From JBDTSW01 sp963758845 (GTDB taxonomy: Bacteria > Actinomycetota > Thermoleophilia > Solirubrobacterales > 70-9), in contig CAVWWX010000002.1 of assembly GCA_963758845.1 (NCBI GenBank), positions 2,294,001 to 2,358,000 of the forward strand: 64,000 nucleotides of DNA. The letters are read 5' to 3'. The translations under genes and the position numbers were made by a program. The notes beneath the pieces were generated by a model that was not told the origin of the DNA, made no database searches, and saw only the letters and a list, made by a program, of their open reading frames with translations. This document shows, piece after piece, positions 16,041-25,039 of this stretch (the stretch's first letter is position 1; every line of letters starts with the position of its first letter).

Positions 16041-16721
16041 ATGCACCGCACGAAGGTCAGGGTCTCCGAGGACGCGCTGGACGCGAACGAGACCATCGCG
16101 CGCGCCAACCGCGACGACTTCGACCGGGCGTCGGTGAGCGTGCTCAACCTGATGAGCGCCCCCGGCTCGGGCAAGACGACGCTGCTCGAGCGGGCGCTCG
16201 CCGATCTCGACTCCCCGCGCGTGGGAGTCCTGGAGGGCGACGTGCAGGGCAGCCTGGACGCCGACCGCCTGGCTGGCCTGCACATCCCGGTGACCCAGCT
16301 CAACACGGACGCCGGGTTCGGGGGCGAGTGCCACCTGGACGCGAACATGGTCCGCTCGGCGCTCCCGTCGCTGCCGCTGTCCGACATCGACTTGTTGATC
16401 GTCGAGAACGTGGGCAACCTCGTCTGCCCCGCCGAGTTCCGGATCGGCGAGGACGTCAAGGCGATGGTCGCCTCGGTCGCGGAGGGCGAGGACAAGCCGC
16501 TGAAGTACCCGCTGATGTACCGCAGCTGCGAGATGGTCGTGGTCAACAAGATCGACCTCCTCCCCCACGTCGACTTCGACATGGACCGCTTCCTCGCGAA
16601 CGTGGACGCCGTCAACCCCGGGGCCCAGCACCTGCTGGTCAGCGCCCGCACGGGCGAGGGCGTCGACGAGTGGCGCGCGTGGTTGGCGGGGATCCCCGAG
16701 CGCGCCGCCGCGCCCGCCTAG
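16041..16721 (+). CDS. hypB: GTPase HypB for nickel insertion
   Basis: 226 residues. Walker A (MSAPGSGKTTLLE), GDVQGSLDADR, GGECHLDANMV with the Cys-His nickel site, VENVGNLVCPAEF and the G4 motif NKIDLL. It lacks the histidine-rich N-terminal extension that stores nickel in many HypB proteins. A separate His-rich miniprotein encoded at the end of this operon could fill that gap. Ribosome-binding site AGGGAGGAG. Confidence 0.94.
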   Translation: MHRTKVRVSEDALDANETIARANRDDFDRASVSVLNLMSAPGSGKTTLLERALADLDSPRVGVLEGDVQGSLDADRLAGLHIPVTQLNTDAGFGGECHLDANMVRSALPSLPLSDIDLLIVENVGNLVCPAEFRIGEDVKAMVASVAEGEDKPLKYPLMYRSCEMVVVNKIDLLPHVDFDMDRFLANVDAVNPGAQHLLVSARTGEGVDEWRAWLAGIPERAAAPA

Positions 16722-16730
16722 GCGAGGCCG

Positions 16731-17966
16731 ATGCCCGGGGCCGCCCGGACCGACGCGCTCTCCGCCCGGATCGAGGAGCTGGCCGGGGCGCGGACCCGCG
16801 CCAACGCGCGCTTCTTCGAGGCCGAGGCCGAGCGCCTGGCCCGCTGCTGCCACGCGATGGCCGAGCGCTTCGCGCGCGGCGGCCGGCTGATCGCCCTGGG
16901 CCACTCACCCGTGGCGCGCTCGGACGCACGGCACGTCGCCGTGGAGTTCGTCCACCCGGTGATCGTCGGCAAGCGCGCCCTTCCGGCGATCGGGCTGGCC
17001 GGCGAGGGCGGGGACGTGGCCTCGCAGCTCGCGGTCCTGGCCGAGGGCGACGACATCGTGATCGCCTACGAGGCCACCGACGAGGACACGGCCGAGAGCC
17101 GCGAGGCCGTGGCGCTGGCGCGCGAGCGGGGCTGTATGACCATCGCCTTCGCCGCCGCCGGGGCCGAGTGGGAGTTCCCCGTCGGCGAGGAGGACCCCTT
17201 CATCGGGCAGGAGATCGTGGAGACGCTCTATCACGTGCTGTGGGAGCTGGTGCACGTCTTCTTCGACCATCGCGGCCTGCTGGAGGGCCGCGAGGCGCGC
17301 CCGGTCCACGACACGGGAGATTCCAGCTTCCTGTATCCCTTCCTGTCCGAGTCCGAGCACGACCTCGACGCCGTGCTCGACGACGTCCGCCGGTCGGTGT
17401 TGATGAAGTCCGAGGAGGTCGGCGCCCTCCGCGAGGGAACCCTGCGCGACAACCGCGAGATCCTGCTCGAGGCCGCAGCCGTCCTGCGCGGGCGCCTGGA
17501 CTGGGGCGGGCGCCTGCTGGCGTTCGGCAACGGCGGCTCGGCCACCGACGCGATGGACGTGGTCGCCGACTTCCGGCGCCCGCCGCACGGCTGGCCGGCG
17601 CGCGCCGCGCTGGACCTCACCGAGGACTCGTCGATCCTGACCGCGATCGCCAACGACGTGGGGGTCGAGGAGATCTTCCAGCGCCAGGTGATCGCCTACG
17701 GGCGCGAGGGCGACGCCGCGCTTGCCCTCTCCACCAGCGGCGGCTCGGACAACGTCCTCCTGGCGCTGGCCGAGGCCCGCCGGCGCGGCCTGGCCACGAT
17801 CGCCCTCGTGGGCTACGACGGCGGCCGGATCGCCTCGGAGGGGCTTGCCGACCATGTGATCGTGACCCGCTCCCAGCACATCCCGCGCATCCAGGAGGCT
17901 CAGGCCGGCGCCTACCACGTCCTCCGCGAGCTGGTCGAGCTGGTGCCCGCGCCAACCGGGCCTTGA
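16731..17966 (+). CDS. Double SIS-domain protein (GmhA-like) in the hydrogenase operon
   Basis: 411 residues with two sugar-isomerase (SIS) folds. The first, residues ~50-190, contains RLIALGHSPVARSDARHVAVEF. The second, ~250-400, is close to phosphoheptose isomerase GmhA (LLAFGNGGSATDAMDVVADF, NDVGVEEIFQRQVIAYG, LSTSGGSDNVLLAL). No heptose pathway genes are nearby. Its place between hypB and hypF, with a 4-bp TTGA overlap into hypF, ties it to hydrogenase biogenesis, but the substrate is unknown. Confidence 0.78.
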   Translation: MPGAARTDALSARIEELAGARTRANARFFEAEAERLARCCHAMAERFARGGRLIALGHSPVARSDARHVAVEFVHPVIVGKRALPAIGLAGEGGDVASQLAVLAEGDDIVIAYEATDEDTAESREAVALARERGCMTIAFAAAGAEWEFPVGEEDPFIGQEIVETLYHVLWELVHVFFDHRGLLEGREARPVHDTGDSSFLYPFLSESEHDLDAVLDDVRRSVLMKSEEVGALREGTLRDNREILLEAAAVLRGRLDWGGRLLAFGNGGSATDAMDVVADFRRPPHGWPARAALDLTEDSSILTAIANDVGVEEIFQRQVIAYGREGDAALALSTSGGSDNVLLALAEARRRGLATIALVGYDGGRIASEGLADHVIVTRSQHIPRIQEAQAGAYHVLRELVELVPAPTGP

Positions 17967-20267
17967 CCGGCGCCGAGACGCGGCGGGTCCGGCTGCGCGT
18001 GCGCGGGACGGTCCAGGGCGTCGGCTACCGGCCGTTCGTCTTCCGCCTCGCCTCCGAGCTGGGAGTCGGCGGGCTGGGTGCTGAACGACGAGCACGGCGT
18101 CGTGGTCGAGGCCGAGGGGCCGCCGGCCGCGCTCGAGCAGCTGGCCAGCCGCCTGGAGGGCGACGCGCCCCCGCTGGCCGAGGTCGAGTCGGTCGAGGGC
18201 CATGACGTCCCGCCCACCGGCGAGACCGGCTTCGCGATCGTTGCGTCCGAGCGAGGCGGCGCCCCCGAGGCGCTCGTCTCACCCGACATGGCGACCTGCG
18301 AGGAGTGCCTGGCCGAGCTGTTCGACCCCGCCGATCGCCGCCACCGGTACCCCTTCATCAACTGCACCAACTGCGGCCCCCGCTTCACGATCGTCCGCGG
18401 GGTCCCCTACGACCGGCCGCTGACGACGATGGCCGGATTCGAAATGTGCCCGGCCTGCAGGGCCGAGTACGAGGATCCGGCCGACCGCCGCTTCCACGCC
18501 CAGCCGAACGCCTGCCCCGTGTGCGGGCCCCGCGTGACCCTCGCAGGCTCCGAGGGCGAGGGCGACGCGATCGCCGCCGCGGCCCAGCGGCTACTGGCCG
18601 GCGAGGTGGTCGCGATCAAAGGCCTGGGCGGATACCACCTGGCGTGCCGAGCCGACGACGAGACGGTGGTCGCCAGCCTTCGCGAGCGAAAGCGCCGCGA
18701 GGACCGGCCGCTCGCCCTGATGGCGCCCGGCCTCACGGCCGCACGGGAGCTGGTGGAGCTGACCGAGGCGGAGGAGAGGCTGCTGCGCGGGCCCGAGCGC
18801 CCCATCGTGATCGCCCGCCGCCGCCCCGACGCGCGGGTAGCCGAGGGCGTCGCCCCGCGCACGCCCGACCTCGGGGTCATGCTGCCCTACACGCCCCTTC
18901 ACCACCTTCTCCTCGCCGACGCCGCGACGACCTTGGTGATGACCTCGGGCAACGTCTCCGACGAGCCGATCGCCTTCGACGACGAGGATGCCGAGCGGCG
19001 GCTCTCACCCATCGCCGACGCGTTCCTGGTGGGTGATCGGCCGATTCACACCCGCACCGACGACTCGGTCCTCCGCGCCGTCGACCCGGGCCTGCGCCCG
19101 GAGCCGCTGCTGATCCGGCGATCGCGGGGCTGGGTGCCGCGGTCGGTCCGACTACCGCGTCCGGCCCCCAGGCCGATCCTGGCGTGCGGCGCTGAGCTGA
19201 AGAACACGTTCTGCGTCGCCAAGGGAGCGCGTGCCTGGGTGAGCCATCACATCGGCGATCTCAAGAACTGGGAGACGCTCGAGTCCTTCCGCGACGGCGT
19301 CGAGCATTTCGAGCGGCTGTTCGCAGTCGAGCCCGCCATGGTGGCGCACGACCTTCATCCCGACTACCTGTCGACCCGTTACGCGCTTGAGCGCGAGGGG
19401 CTCGAGCGGGTGGCGGTCCAGCACCACCACGCCCACCTGGCGGCGTGTCTCGCCGAGCACGGCGAGGAGGGCCCGGCCGTGGGCGCGATCTTCGACGGCG
19501 CGGGCCTCGGGCCCGATGAGACGGTCTGGGGCGGCGAGCTGCTGCTCGGCGGGCTGCACGGGTTCGAGCGCCGCGGGCTCCTCTTCCCCGTGCGGCTGCC
19601 CGGAGGCGACCGGGCGACGCTCGAGCCCTGGCGGATGGCATGCGCGTGGCTGGTGGCGGCGACCGGCGAGGAGGCGCCGGGTATCCCCGCGGCCCTGCGG
19701 GGCCAGGTCTCAGACCGTCAGTGGCGCGGGGTCTGCGAGCTCGCGCGGACCGGGGTCAACTCGCCTCCCACCACCAGCGCCGGGCGCCTGTTCGACGCCG
19801 TCTCGGCGCTGTGCGGGATCCGCGCCCGCGTGACCTACGAGGGCCAGGCCGCGGCCGAGCTGGAGGGGCTGGTGGACGTCGCCGAGACCGGGGCGTATGG
19901 GATGCCGCTGATCGACGCCCGGGAAGACCACGGAGCCGAAGGGGCGGTGATCGTTGACGCCCGCGAGACCGTGCGGCAGGTCGTGGCCGATCTGGAGAGC
20001 GGGTCAGCCAGGGAGACGGTCGCGGCGCGCTTTCACAACGGGCTGGCCGCGGCCACTGCCGCCTCGGTGACCCGCGAGTGCGAGGCCGCCGGCGTCGACC
20101 TCGCGGTCCTGTCCGGCGGCGTCTTCCAGAACCGCCTCCTCTTGGAGCGGACGGCGGCCATCTTGCTCGACGCCTCGCTGCGGGTGCTCATCCCCCAGCG
20201 TCTGCCGCCCAACGACGGCGGCATCTCCTACGGCCAGGCGGCGATCGCCGCCGCCGCTCAGCCCTAG
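17963..20267 (+). pseudogene. hypF: hypF carbamoyltransferase, frameshifted at 18074
   Basis: HypF makes the carbamoyl group passed to HypE. The N-terminal acylphosphatase domain starts at TTG 17963 (VRGTVQGVGYRPFVFRLASEL) in one frame. From 18075 the protein continues in another frame (WVLNDEHGVVVEAEG...). Removing one extra C at 18074 gives GGWVLNDE and a single 767-residue protein of normal length. Downstream parts are intact: four CxxC zinc pairs (CEECLAELF, CTNCGPRF, CPACRAEY, CPVCGP), the YrdC domain and the Kae1-like domain (HHHAHLAACLAEH, FDGAGLGPDETVWGGE). One sequencing error is as likely as a true mutation. Confidence 0.88.
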
Positions 20268-20464
20268 TGCTCGTGGCTGTGGTCTTCCTCCAGGCCTTCC
20301 TGGTGGGTGTGAGGGTGGGAGTGGGTGACGTCTCCGTGTGAATGCTCGTGCTCGTGCTCGACGTGCTCGTGCTCGTGCGTGTCGTGCGGATGCGAATGGG
20401 TCTCGCCGTCGTGCTCATGCTCGTGGCTGTGTGGATCGTCGTGCGTGTGCTCTTCGTCTGTCAT
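20264..20464 (-). CDS. Histidine-rich miniprotein, candidate nickel store
   Basis: 66 residues, 23 of them His, arranged mostly as HxH with Glu/Asp/Ser (MTDEEHTHDDPHSHEHEHDG..., ends DHSHEH). ATG at 20464 has a GGAGGAG ribosome-binding site. No cysteine, no membrane segment. Such composition is typical of nickel-storage proteins (Hpn type) and of HypB/SlyD tails. Its stop shares a CTAG with the hypF stop, so the two genes converge head-on. Nickel binding is inferred from composition and place. Confidence 0.72.
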   Translation of the reverse strand: MTDEEHTHDDPHSHEHEHDGETHSHPHDTHEHEHVEHEHEHSHGDVTHSHPHTHQEGLEEDHSHEH

Positions 20465-20487
20465 GGCTCCTCCTTCGTCGCGCCTGC

Positions 20488-20751
20488 CTAGATCATGCCC
20501 GTTTCCGGCGCGATCACCCATACGCGCTCGCCCCAGAGCACGACCGTCTCGTCGTCCAGCTCCCCCGCCGTCTCGACCCCGGCCGCCTCGATCACGCCGG
20601 CGAGCTCGCCCCACGCGAGCGCGACCTTCGCAACCCGCTGCAACGGGCCCCAGGTCCCCGCGCCCTTGAGCTCGGCCGCCTGCGCCCGCGCGTCGTCGGC
20701 CGTGACCTCGCCGAAGGGGCGCTCGACGCCACTGATGTGGACCGTGCGCAT
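20488..20751 (-). CDS. Small conserved protein, unknown function
   Basis: 87 residues from ATG 20751 (GGAGG 5 nt upstream). MRTVHISGVERPFGEVTADD, then helical and beta segments ending VVLWGERVWVIAPETGMI. No family recognised. It is 23 nt upstream of the His-rich gene on the same strand, so the two may be co-transcribed. Confidence 0.55.
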   Translation of the reverse strand: MRTVHISGVERPFGEVTADDARAQAAELKGAGTWGPLQRVAKVALAWGELAGVIEAAGVETAGELDDETVVLWGERVWVIAPETGMI

Positions 20752-20812
20752 GCGCGCCTCCGCGGCGCGGCCGGGGCGCGGAGCGGATGCCTTGCCCTCC
20801 ATGCCGGCCAAC

Positions 20813-21778
20813 CTACTCCCGCCCCGCCCGGTAGGCCTCGTCGGGCGACAGCGAGATCTCCATCATCCGCTCGGGGTCGGCCGCATCGAAGCCGAAGCGC
20901 CGGTACAGGCCGTGCGCATCGGCGGTGGCGAGGACGACCTTGCGCACGCCGCGCACGTCCGGGTGAGCCAGCACGGTCTCGACGAGCCACTTCCCGAGGC
21001 CCTGCCCCCGGTGCTCGTCGAGAACGAACAGGTCCCCGATCCAGGCGAACGTGGCGCCGTCGGCCACGACCCTGGCGTATCCGGCCTGAGCCCCGTCCGG
21101 CGCGTAGAGCCCGAACGACAGCGAGCGGTCGATCGCACGGTCCAGCAGATCCCGCGGGATCCCGGTGGCCCAATAGGAGTTGGTGAGGAACGCCCAGACC
21201 GCGGCGCGGTCGAGGCGGGCCCGGTCGGTGGATATCTCGTAGCCGTTGCGGCGGGGGCCGGGGTCGTCCGCCCCGTCCGCGTCGACCACGAGCTCCATCA
21301 GGAGCTGGTCATGCCATACGCCGGTCGTCCCGTCGAGTTCGGAGGAGCGCATCCTCCCCACCTCCCGGAAGCCCAGCTTCGAGTAGCAGGCAATCGCGGC
21401 TTGGTTGTGGGCCGCAGGGTCGATCGTAAGGCGGTGGTGTCCCCGCTCCCGGACGAGGTGATCCACGAGCAGGCCGACCGCCTCCGTCCCCAACCCCCTC
21501 CCCTGGAAGCCGGGGGCGACGAACAGGTCGAGCGAGGCGGAGCGATACTTGGGGTCGGGCTCCTCGGCGAACTGGATCATGCCGACGATCTCGCTGCCGG
21601 CGCGGATGGTGAGGCGGGTCAGGCCCGATTCAAGGTCCATCGGGAAGCCGGCCTCGAGCTCGTCCCACCAACGCGTGATCTCGGGGGCGCGTCGAATCGC
21701 GCGCAGCGCGTCCGCGTCCTCGATGGTCGTCGTCTTGAGGCCGACCCGATCGCCCGCCAGCTCGACCGCCGCCGGCAC
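20813..21778 (-). CDS. Tandem GNAT N-acetyltransferase
   Basis: 321 residues with two GNAT domains. The N-terminal one (~1-165) resembles AAC(6')/RimJ types (VAPGFQGRGLGTEAVGLLVDHL, acetyl-CoA loop). The C-terminal one (~185-315) has LDEHRGQGLGKWLVETVLAH. Both retain the R/Q-x-x-G-x-G/A coenzyme loop, so both could be active. Substrates unknown. Lies just downstream of ispH, 6 nt gap. Confidence 0.8.
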   Translation of the reverse strand: MPAAVELAGDRVGLKTTTIEDADALRAIRRAPEITRWWDELEAGFPMDLESGLTRLTIRAGSEIVGMIQFAEEPDPKYRSASLDLFVAPGFQGRGLGTEAVGLLVDHLVRERGHHRLTIDPAAHNQAAIACYSKLGFREVGRMRSSELDGTTGVWHDQLLMELVVDADGADDPGPRRNGYEISTDRARLDRAAVWAFLTNSYWATGIPRDLLDRAIDRSLSFGLYAPDGAQAGYARVVADGATFAWIGDLFVLDEHRGQGLGKWLVETVLAHPDVRGVRKVVLATADAHGLYRRFGFDAADPERMMEISLSPDEAYRAGRE

Positions 21779-21784
21779 GGGACG

Positions 21785-22765
21785 CTAGCCCCGCGCGGCC
21801 AGCTGCTCGCGGATCTGCTTCGGCAGCATGAACCGCACGTCCTCATCGACGGTCCGCAGCTCCGAGACGTCCTCGGCGCCGCGCTCGCGGAAGTAGTCGA
21901 CCAGCTGGGTCACCAGCTCCTCCGGGGCGCTCGCGCCGGAGGTGATGCCGACGGTCTCGACGCCGTCGAGCCATTCCTCGCGGACCTGCGAAGCGTTGTC
22001 GATCAGGTGCGACTCGGTGCCGAGCTCGCGGGTGACGTCGACCAGGCGCTGTGAGTTCGACGAGTTCGTCGAGCCGATCACCAGCACCAGGTCGGACTCG
22101 CCGGCGAGCTGCTTGACCGCGATCTGGCGGTTCGTCGTCGCGTAACAGATGTCGTCGGACTTGGGCGAGACCACGTTGGGGAACCGGGCGCGCAGGCGCG
22201 CGATGATCCCCGAGGTCTCGTCGACCGAGAGCGTGGTCTGCGTGATGAAGGCGAGCCGGTCGGGGTCGGGGACGTCCTCGGGCACGCGCAGCTTGTCGAC
22301 GTCGTCGGCGGTCTGAACGAGAACGATGTGCTCCGGCGCCTCGCCGGTCGTGCCCTCGACCTCCTCGTGGCCCTCGTGCCCGATCAGCACCATCGTGTAG
22401 CCCTGCTCGGCGAACTTGCGGGCCTCGACGTGGACCTTGGTGACCAGGGGGCAGGTGGCGTCGATGGTGCGCAGGTTGCGGTCCTGGGCGTTCGCGTGGA
22501 CGCTGGGCGCGACGCCGTGCGCGGAGAAGACCACCAACGCTCCCTCGGGGACCTCGGTCTCCTCGTCGACGAAGATCGCGCCGCGTTCGCGAAGCTGCTG
22601 GACGACGTGCTTGTTGTGCACGATCTCCTTGCGCACGTAGACCGGCGGCCCGTGCAGATCGAGCGCGTGCTCGACCGTCTGGACGGCGCGGTCGACGCCC
22701 GCGCAGTAGCCGCGCGGGGCCGCGAGCAGCACCTTCCGCGGGGCGGCTGTAGCGGTGGAAGCCAT
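21785..22765 (-). CDS. ispH: 4-hydroxy-3-methylbut-2-enyl diphosphate reductase
   Basis: 326 residues. Last step of the MEP isoprenoid pathway, a [4Fe-4S] enzyme. Cluster cysteines: Cys21 (APRGYCAGVDRAV), the cysteine in TIDATCPLVTKVH and that in SDDICYATTNRQ. Other signatures: VFSAHGVAP, TQTTLSVDET and SGASAPEELV. Length normal. Confidence 0.95.
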   Translation of the reverse strand: MASTATAAPRKVLLAAPRGYCAGVDRAVQTVEHALDLHGPPVYVRKEIVHNKHVVQQLRERGAIFVDEETEVPEGALVVFSAHGVAPSVHANAQDRNLRTIDATCPLVTKVHVEARKFAEQGYTMVLIGHEGHEEVEGTTGEAPEHIVLVQTADDVDKLRVPEDVPDPDRLAFITQTTLSVDETSGIIARLRARFPNVVSPKSDDICYATTNRQIAVKQLAGESDLVLVIGSTNSSNSQRLVDVTRELGTESHLIDNASQVREEWLDGVETVGITSGASAPEELVTQLVDYFRERGAEDVSELRTVDEDVRFMLPKQIREQLAARG

Positions 22766-22832
22766 ATAGCAAGGGTACCCGCAGCCCCACGGGCAGGCCG
22801 CCGAATCGCGACCGTGCCGGGATCACATTGCC

Positions 22833-22849
22833 TTGTGCGAAACGCGCAA
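22833..22849. promoter_or_regulatory. Imperfect palindrome upstream of the DUF4242 gene
   Basis: TTGTGC-GAAAC-GCGCAA is a dyad with 6-5-6 geometry, also embedded in ATTGC-N14-GCAAT (22827-22850). It lies between the divergent ispH and DUF4242 genes, 43 nt before the latter's ATG. Geometry recalls a Fur-family site; no proof. Confidence 0.3.
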
Positions 22850-22892
22850 TAGTGGTTCCAGCACGATGACCAATGCGAACGAGGAGGCCACG

Positions 22893-23186
22893 ATGAACAC
22901 CTATGTGATCCTGCGCCGGAGCGGCTGGGCGTCGGCTGCGGACCTGGAGGAGGCTGCCGGGCGCTCGACCAAGACCGGCGAGGAGATGCCGGACGACATC
23001 AAGTGGATCCGGAGCTACGTCCTCGAGGAGGGCGGCGGGTCGGTCGGGACCGTCTGCATCTACCAGGCGACCAGCCCGGAGAAGATCCGCGAGCACGCCG
23101 ACGTCGCCGACCTGCCCGTCGACGAGATCATCCCAGTCGCCGACACCGTGATCGTGCGGCCGGATCCAGAGCCCGCGACCGCCTAG
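22893..23186 (+). CDS. DUF4242 protein (SCO4226-like ferredoxin-like fold)
   Basis: 97 residues from ATG 22893 with GAGGAGG 5 nt before it. MNTYVILRRSGWASAADLEEAA..., KWIRSYVLEEGGGSVGTVCIYQATSPEKIREHADVADLPVDEI is the DUF4242 pattern. The Streptomyces relative SCO4226 is a nickel-binding protein, so a nickel role near this hydrogenase locus is possible. The motif alone does not establish metal binding here. Confidence 0.7.
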   Translation: MNTYVILRRSGWASAADLEEAAGRSTKTGEEMPDDIKWIRSYVLEEGGGSVGTVCIYQATSPEKIREHADVADLPVDEIIPVADTVIVRPDPEPATA

Positions 23187-23260
23187 GCCCCGGAACGCCC
23201 GTTCGCCGCCGGCGGCACGGCCGACGGCGGCGCCCGGGTTCGGGCAAGATCCGGGGGCGC

Positions 23261-24631
23261 ATGGAAGCAGCGAGCGCGACGATCGACCGCGAGCGCCTGA
23301 GCAGGCTGCTGGACGCCGAGCGCTCGCGCTTCGCCGAGCTCCATCCGCGCTCGCGCGAGCTCTTCGACGAGGCGCAAGGGTCGCTCCTGGCAGGCGTCCC
23401 GATGAGTTGGATGGCCAAGTGGGTCGGCGGCCACCCCGTCTACGTGGACGGCGCCCGCGGCGCCGAGATCCGCGACGTCGACGGCAACACCTACGTCGAC
23501 CTGTGCCTGGGCGACACGGGCGCGATGGCCGGCCACTCGCCCGCCCCCACGGTGCAGGCGGTCGAGAAACGCCTGGACGCCCAGGGTGGCGCCGTGATGA
23601 TGCTCCCAACCGACGACGCCGCCTGGGTCGGCGCCGAGCTCGCGAAGCGGTTCCGCGTGCCGCTGTGGAGCTTCACGCTGTCGGCTACCGACGCGAACCG
23701 CTTCGCGATCAGGCTCTGCCGCCAGATCACGGGGCGGCCCAAGATCCTGGTCTTCAACTGGTGCTACCACGGGTCGGTCGACGAGACCTTCATCACCCTC
23801 GACGAGGGGCGCGCGCAGGCGCGCTGGGGGAACGTGGGCCCGCCGGTCGATCCGGTCGAGACCACCCGCGTGTGCGAGTTCAACGACCTCGACGCGGTGC
23901 GCGCCGAGCTGGCGCACGGCGACGTCGCCTGCGTCCTCACCGAGCCGGCGCTGACGAACATCGGGATCGTGCTGCCGCAGGAGGGCTTCCTCGAGGGCCT
24001 GCGGGAGGCGACGCGCGAGGCCGGGAGCTACCTGATCATCGACGAGACCCACACGGCGTCCGCCGGGCCTGGGGGCTGCACCGGGGCCTGGGACCTCGAC
24101 CCCGACCTCGTGACGCTGGGCAAGTGGTTGGGCGGCGGCGTACCGGTGGGCGCCTACGGCGTGATCGGTGAGATCGCCGAGCGGATCGACGCCGATGCCG
24201 AGGCCGATTACATCGACACCGGGGGCGTGGGCGGCACCCTGGCCGGCAACGCCCTCTCGCTCGCGGCGTCGCGCGCGACGCTGAGCGAGGTCCTGACCGC
24301 CGGGGCGTTCGCCGAGATGGAGCGTCTGTGCAACCGGTTCGCCGATGCCTGCGGGGACGCGATCGCCTCGCACGGCCTGGGCTGGTCGGTCGTCCGGCTG
24401 GGCGCCCGCGCCGAGTACATGTTCACGGCGCCCGAGCCGACCTCGGGGGCGGCGTCGGCGGCCGCCTCGGACCCCGACCTCGAGGACTACCTCCACCTCC
24501 GGCTCCTCAACGAGGGCGTGATGCTGACCCCCTTCCACAACATGGCCCTGATGTGTCCGGACACGACCGAGGCCGACGTCGACCGCCACACCGAGGCCTT
24601 CGCCGCCGCCCTCGACGACCTGACCGAATGA
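23261..24631 (+). CDS. PLP-dependent class III aminotransferase/aminomutase
   Basis: 456 residues. Fold-type I features: GNTYVDLCLGDTGAMAGHSP, CYHGSVDETF, IIDETHTASAGPGG (PLP aspartate) and TLGKWLGGGVPVGAYG with the PLP lysine. Closest in look to glutamate-1-semialdehyde aminomutase and related transaminases, but DETHT replaces DEV and long N-terminal residues suggest another amino-acid substrate. Followed by a SnoaL gene with a 4-bp overlap. Confidence 0.8.
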   Translation: MEAASATIDRERLSRLLDAERSRFAELHPRSRELFDEAQGSLLAGVPMSWMAKWVGGHPVYVDGARGAEIRDVDGNTYVDLCLGDTGAMAGHSPAPTVQAVEKRLDAQGGAVMMLPTDDAAWVGAELAKRFRVPLWSFTLSATDANRFAIRLCRQITGRPKILVFNWCYHGSVDETFITLDEGRAQARWGNVGPPVDPVETTRVCEFNDLDAVRAELAHGDVACVLTEPALTNIGIVLPQEGFLEGLREATREAGSYLIIDETHTASAGPGGCTGAWDLDPDLVTLGKWLGGGVPVGAYGVIGEIAERIDADAEADYIDTGGVGGTLAGNALSLAASRATLSEVLTAGAFAEMERLCNRFADACGDAIASHGLGWSVVRLGARAEYMFTAPEPTSGAASAAASDPDLEDYLHLRLLNEGVMLTPFHNMALMCPDTTEADVDRHTEAFAAALDDLTE

Positions 24632-25038
24632 GCACCGAGGCCGACCTGGAGGTTGTCCGCGACATCTACGCGGCCTGGAACGAGGGGAACGTCGACCGGA
24701 TGATCGAGTTCTGGGTGTCCGACGACGACTGGCACTGGGAGGACCCTCCTCACTTCCCGGACGCGAGGACCATCCGGGGACGCGAGGAGGTGAAGGCGCA
24801 CCTGCGCGAGCTGATGCGCCTGCTGGGTGAGATGGAGGTCGAGGTAAGCGACATGGAGGCCGTGGGCGACGAGATCGTCGCGGACGTGAACGTGAGCTTC
24901 GAGGGTGCCCAGAGCGGCATCCATATGGAAGTTCCCACCTACGCCGTGATCCTCTTCGACGGCGGCCGGATTCGCCGCTACCGCGTCTTCGGCGAGCGCG
25001 AGGATGCGCTCCAGGCGGCAGCCGCAGCGACGGGCTGA
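24628..25038 (+). CDS. SnoaL/NTF2-fold protein coupled to the aminotransferase
   Basis: 136 residues, ATGA overlap with the aminotransferase. SnoaL-like pattern (EVVRDIYAAWNEGNVDRMIEFWVSDDDW, IRGREEVKAHLRELM, YAVILFDGGRIRRYRVFGEREDALQAA). It lacks the MSQENVE start and EAAGLRE end of the later arrays and is a more distant member. Possibly acts on the same small molecule as the aminotransferase. Confidence 0.78.
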   Translation: MSTEADLEVVRDIYAAWNEGNVDRMIEFWVSDDDWHWEDPPHFPDARTIRGREEVKAHLRELMRLLGEMEVEVSDMEAVGDEIVADVNVSFEGAQSGIHMEVPTYAVILFDGGRIRRYRVFGEREDALQAAAAATG

Positions 25039-25039
25039 C

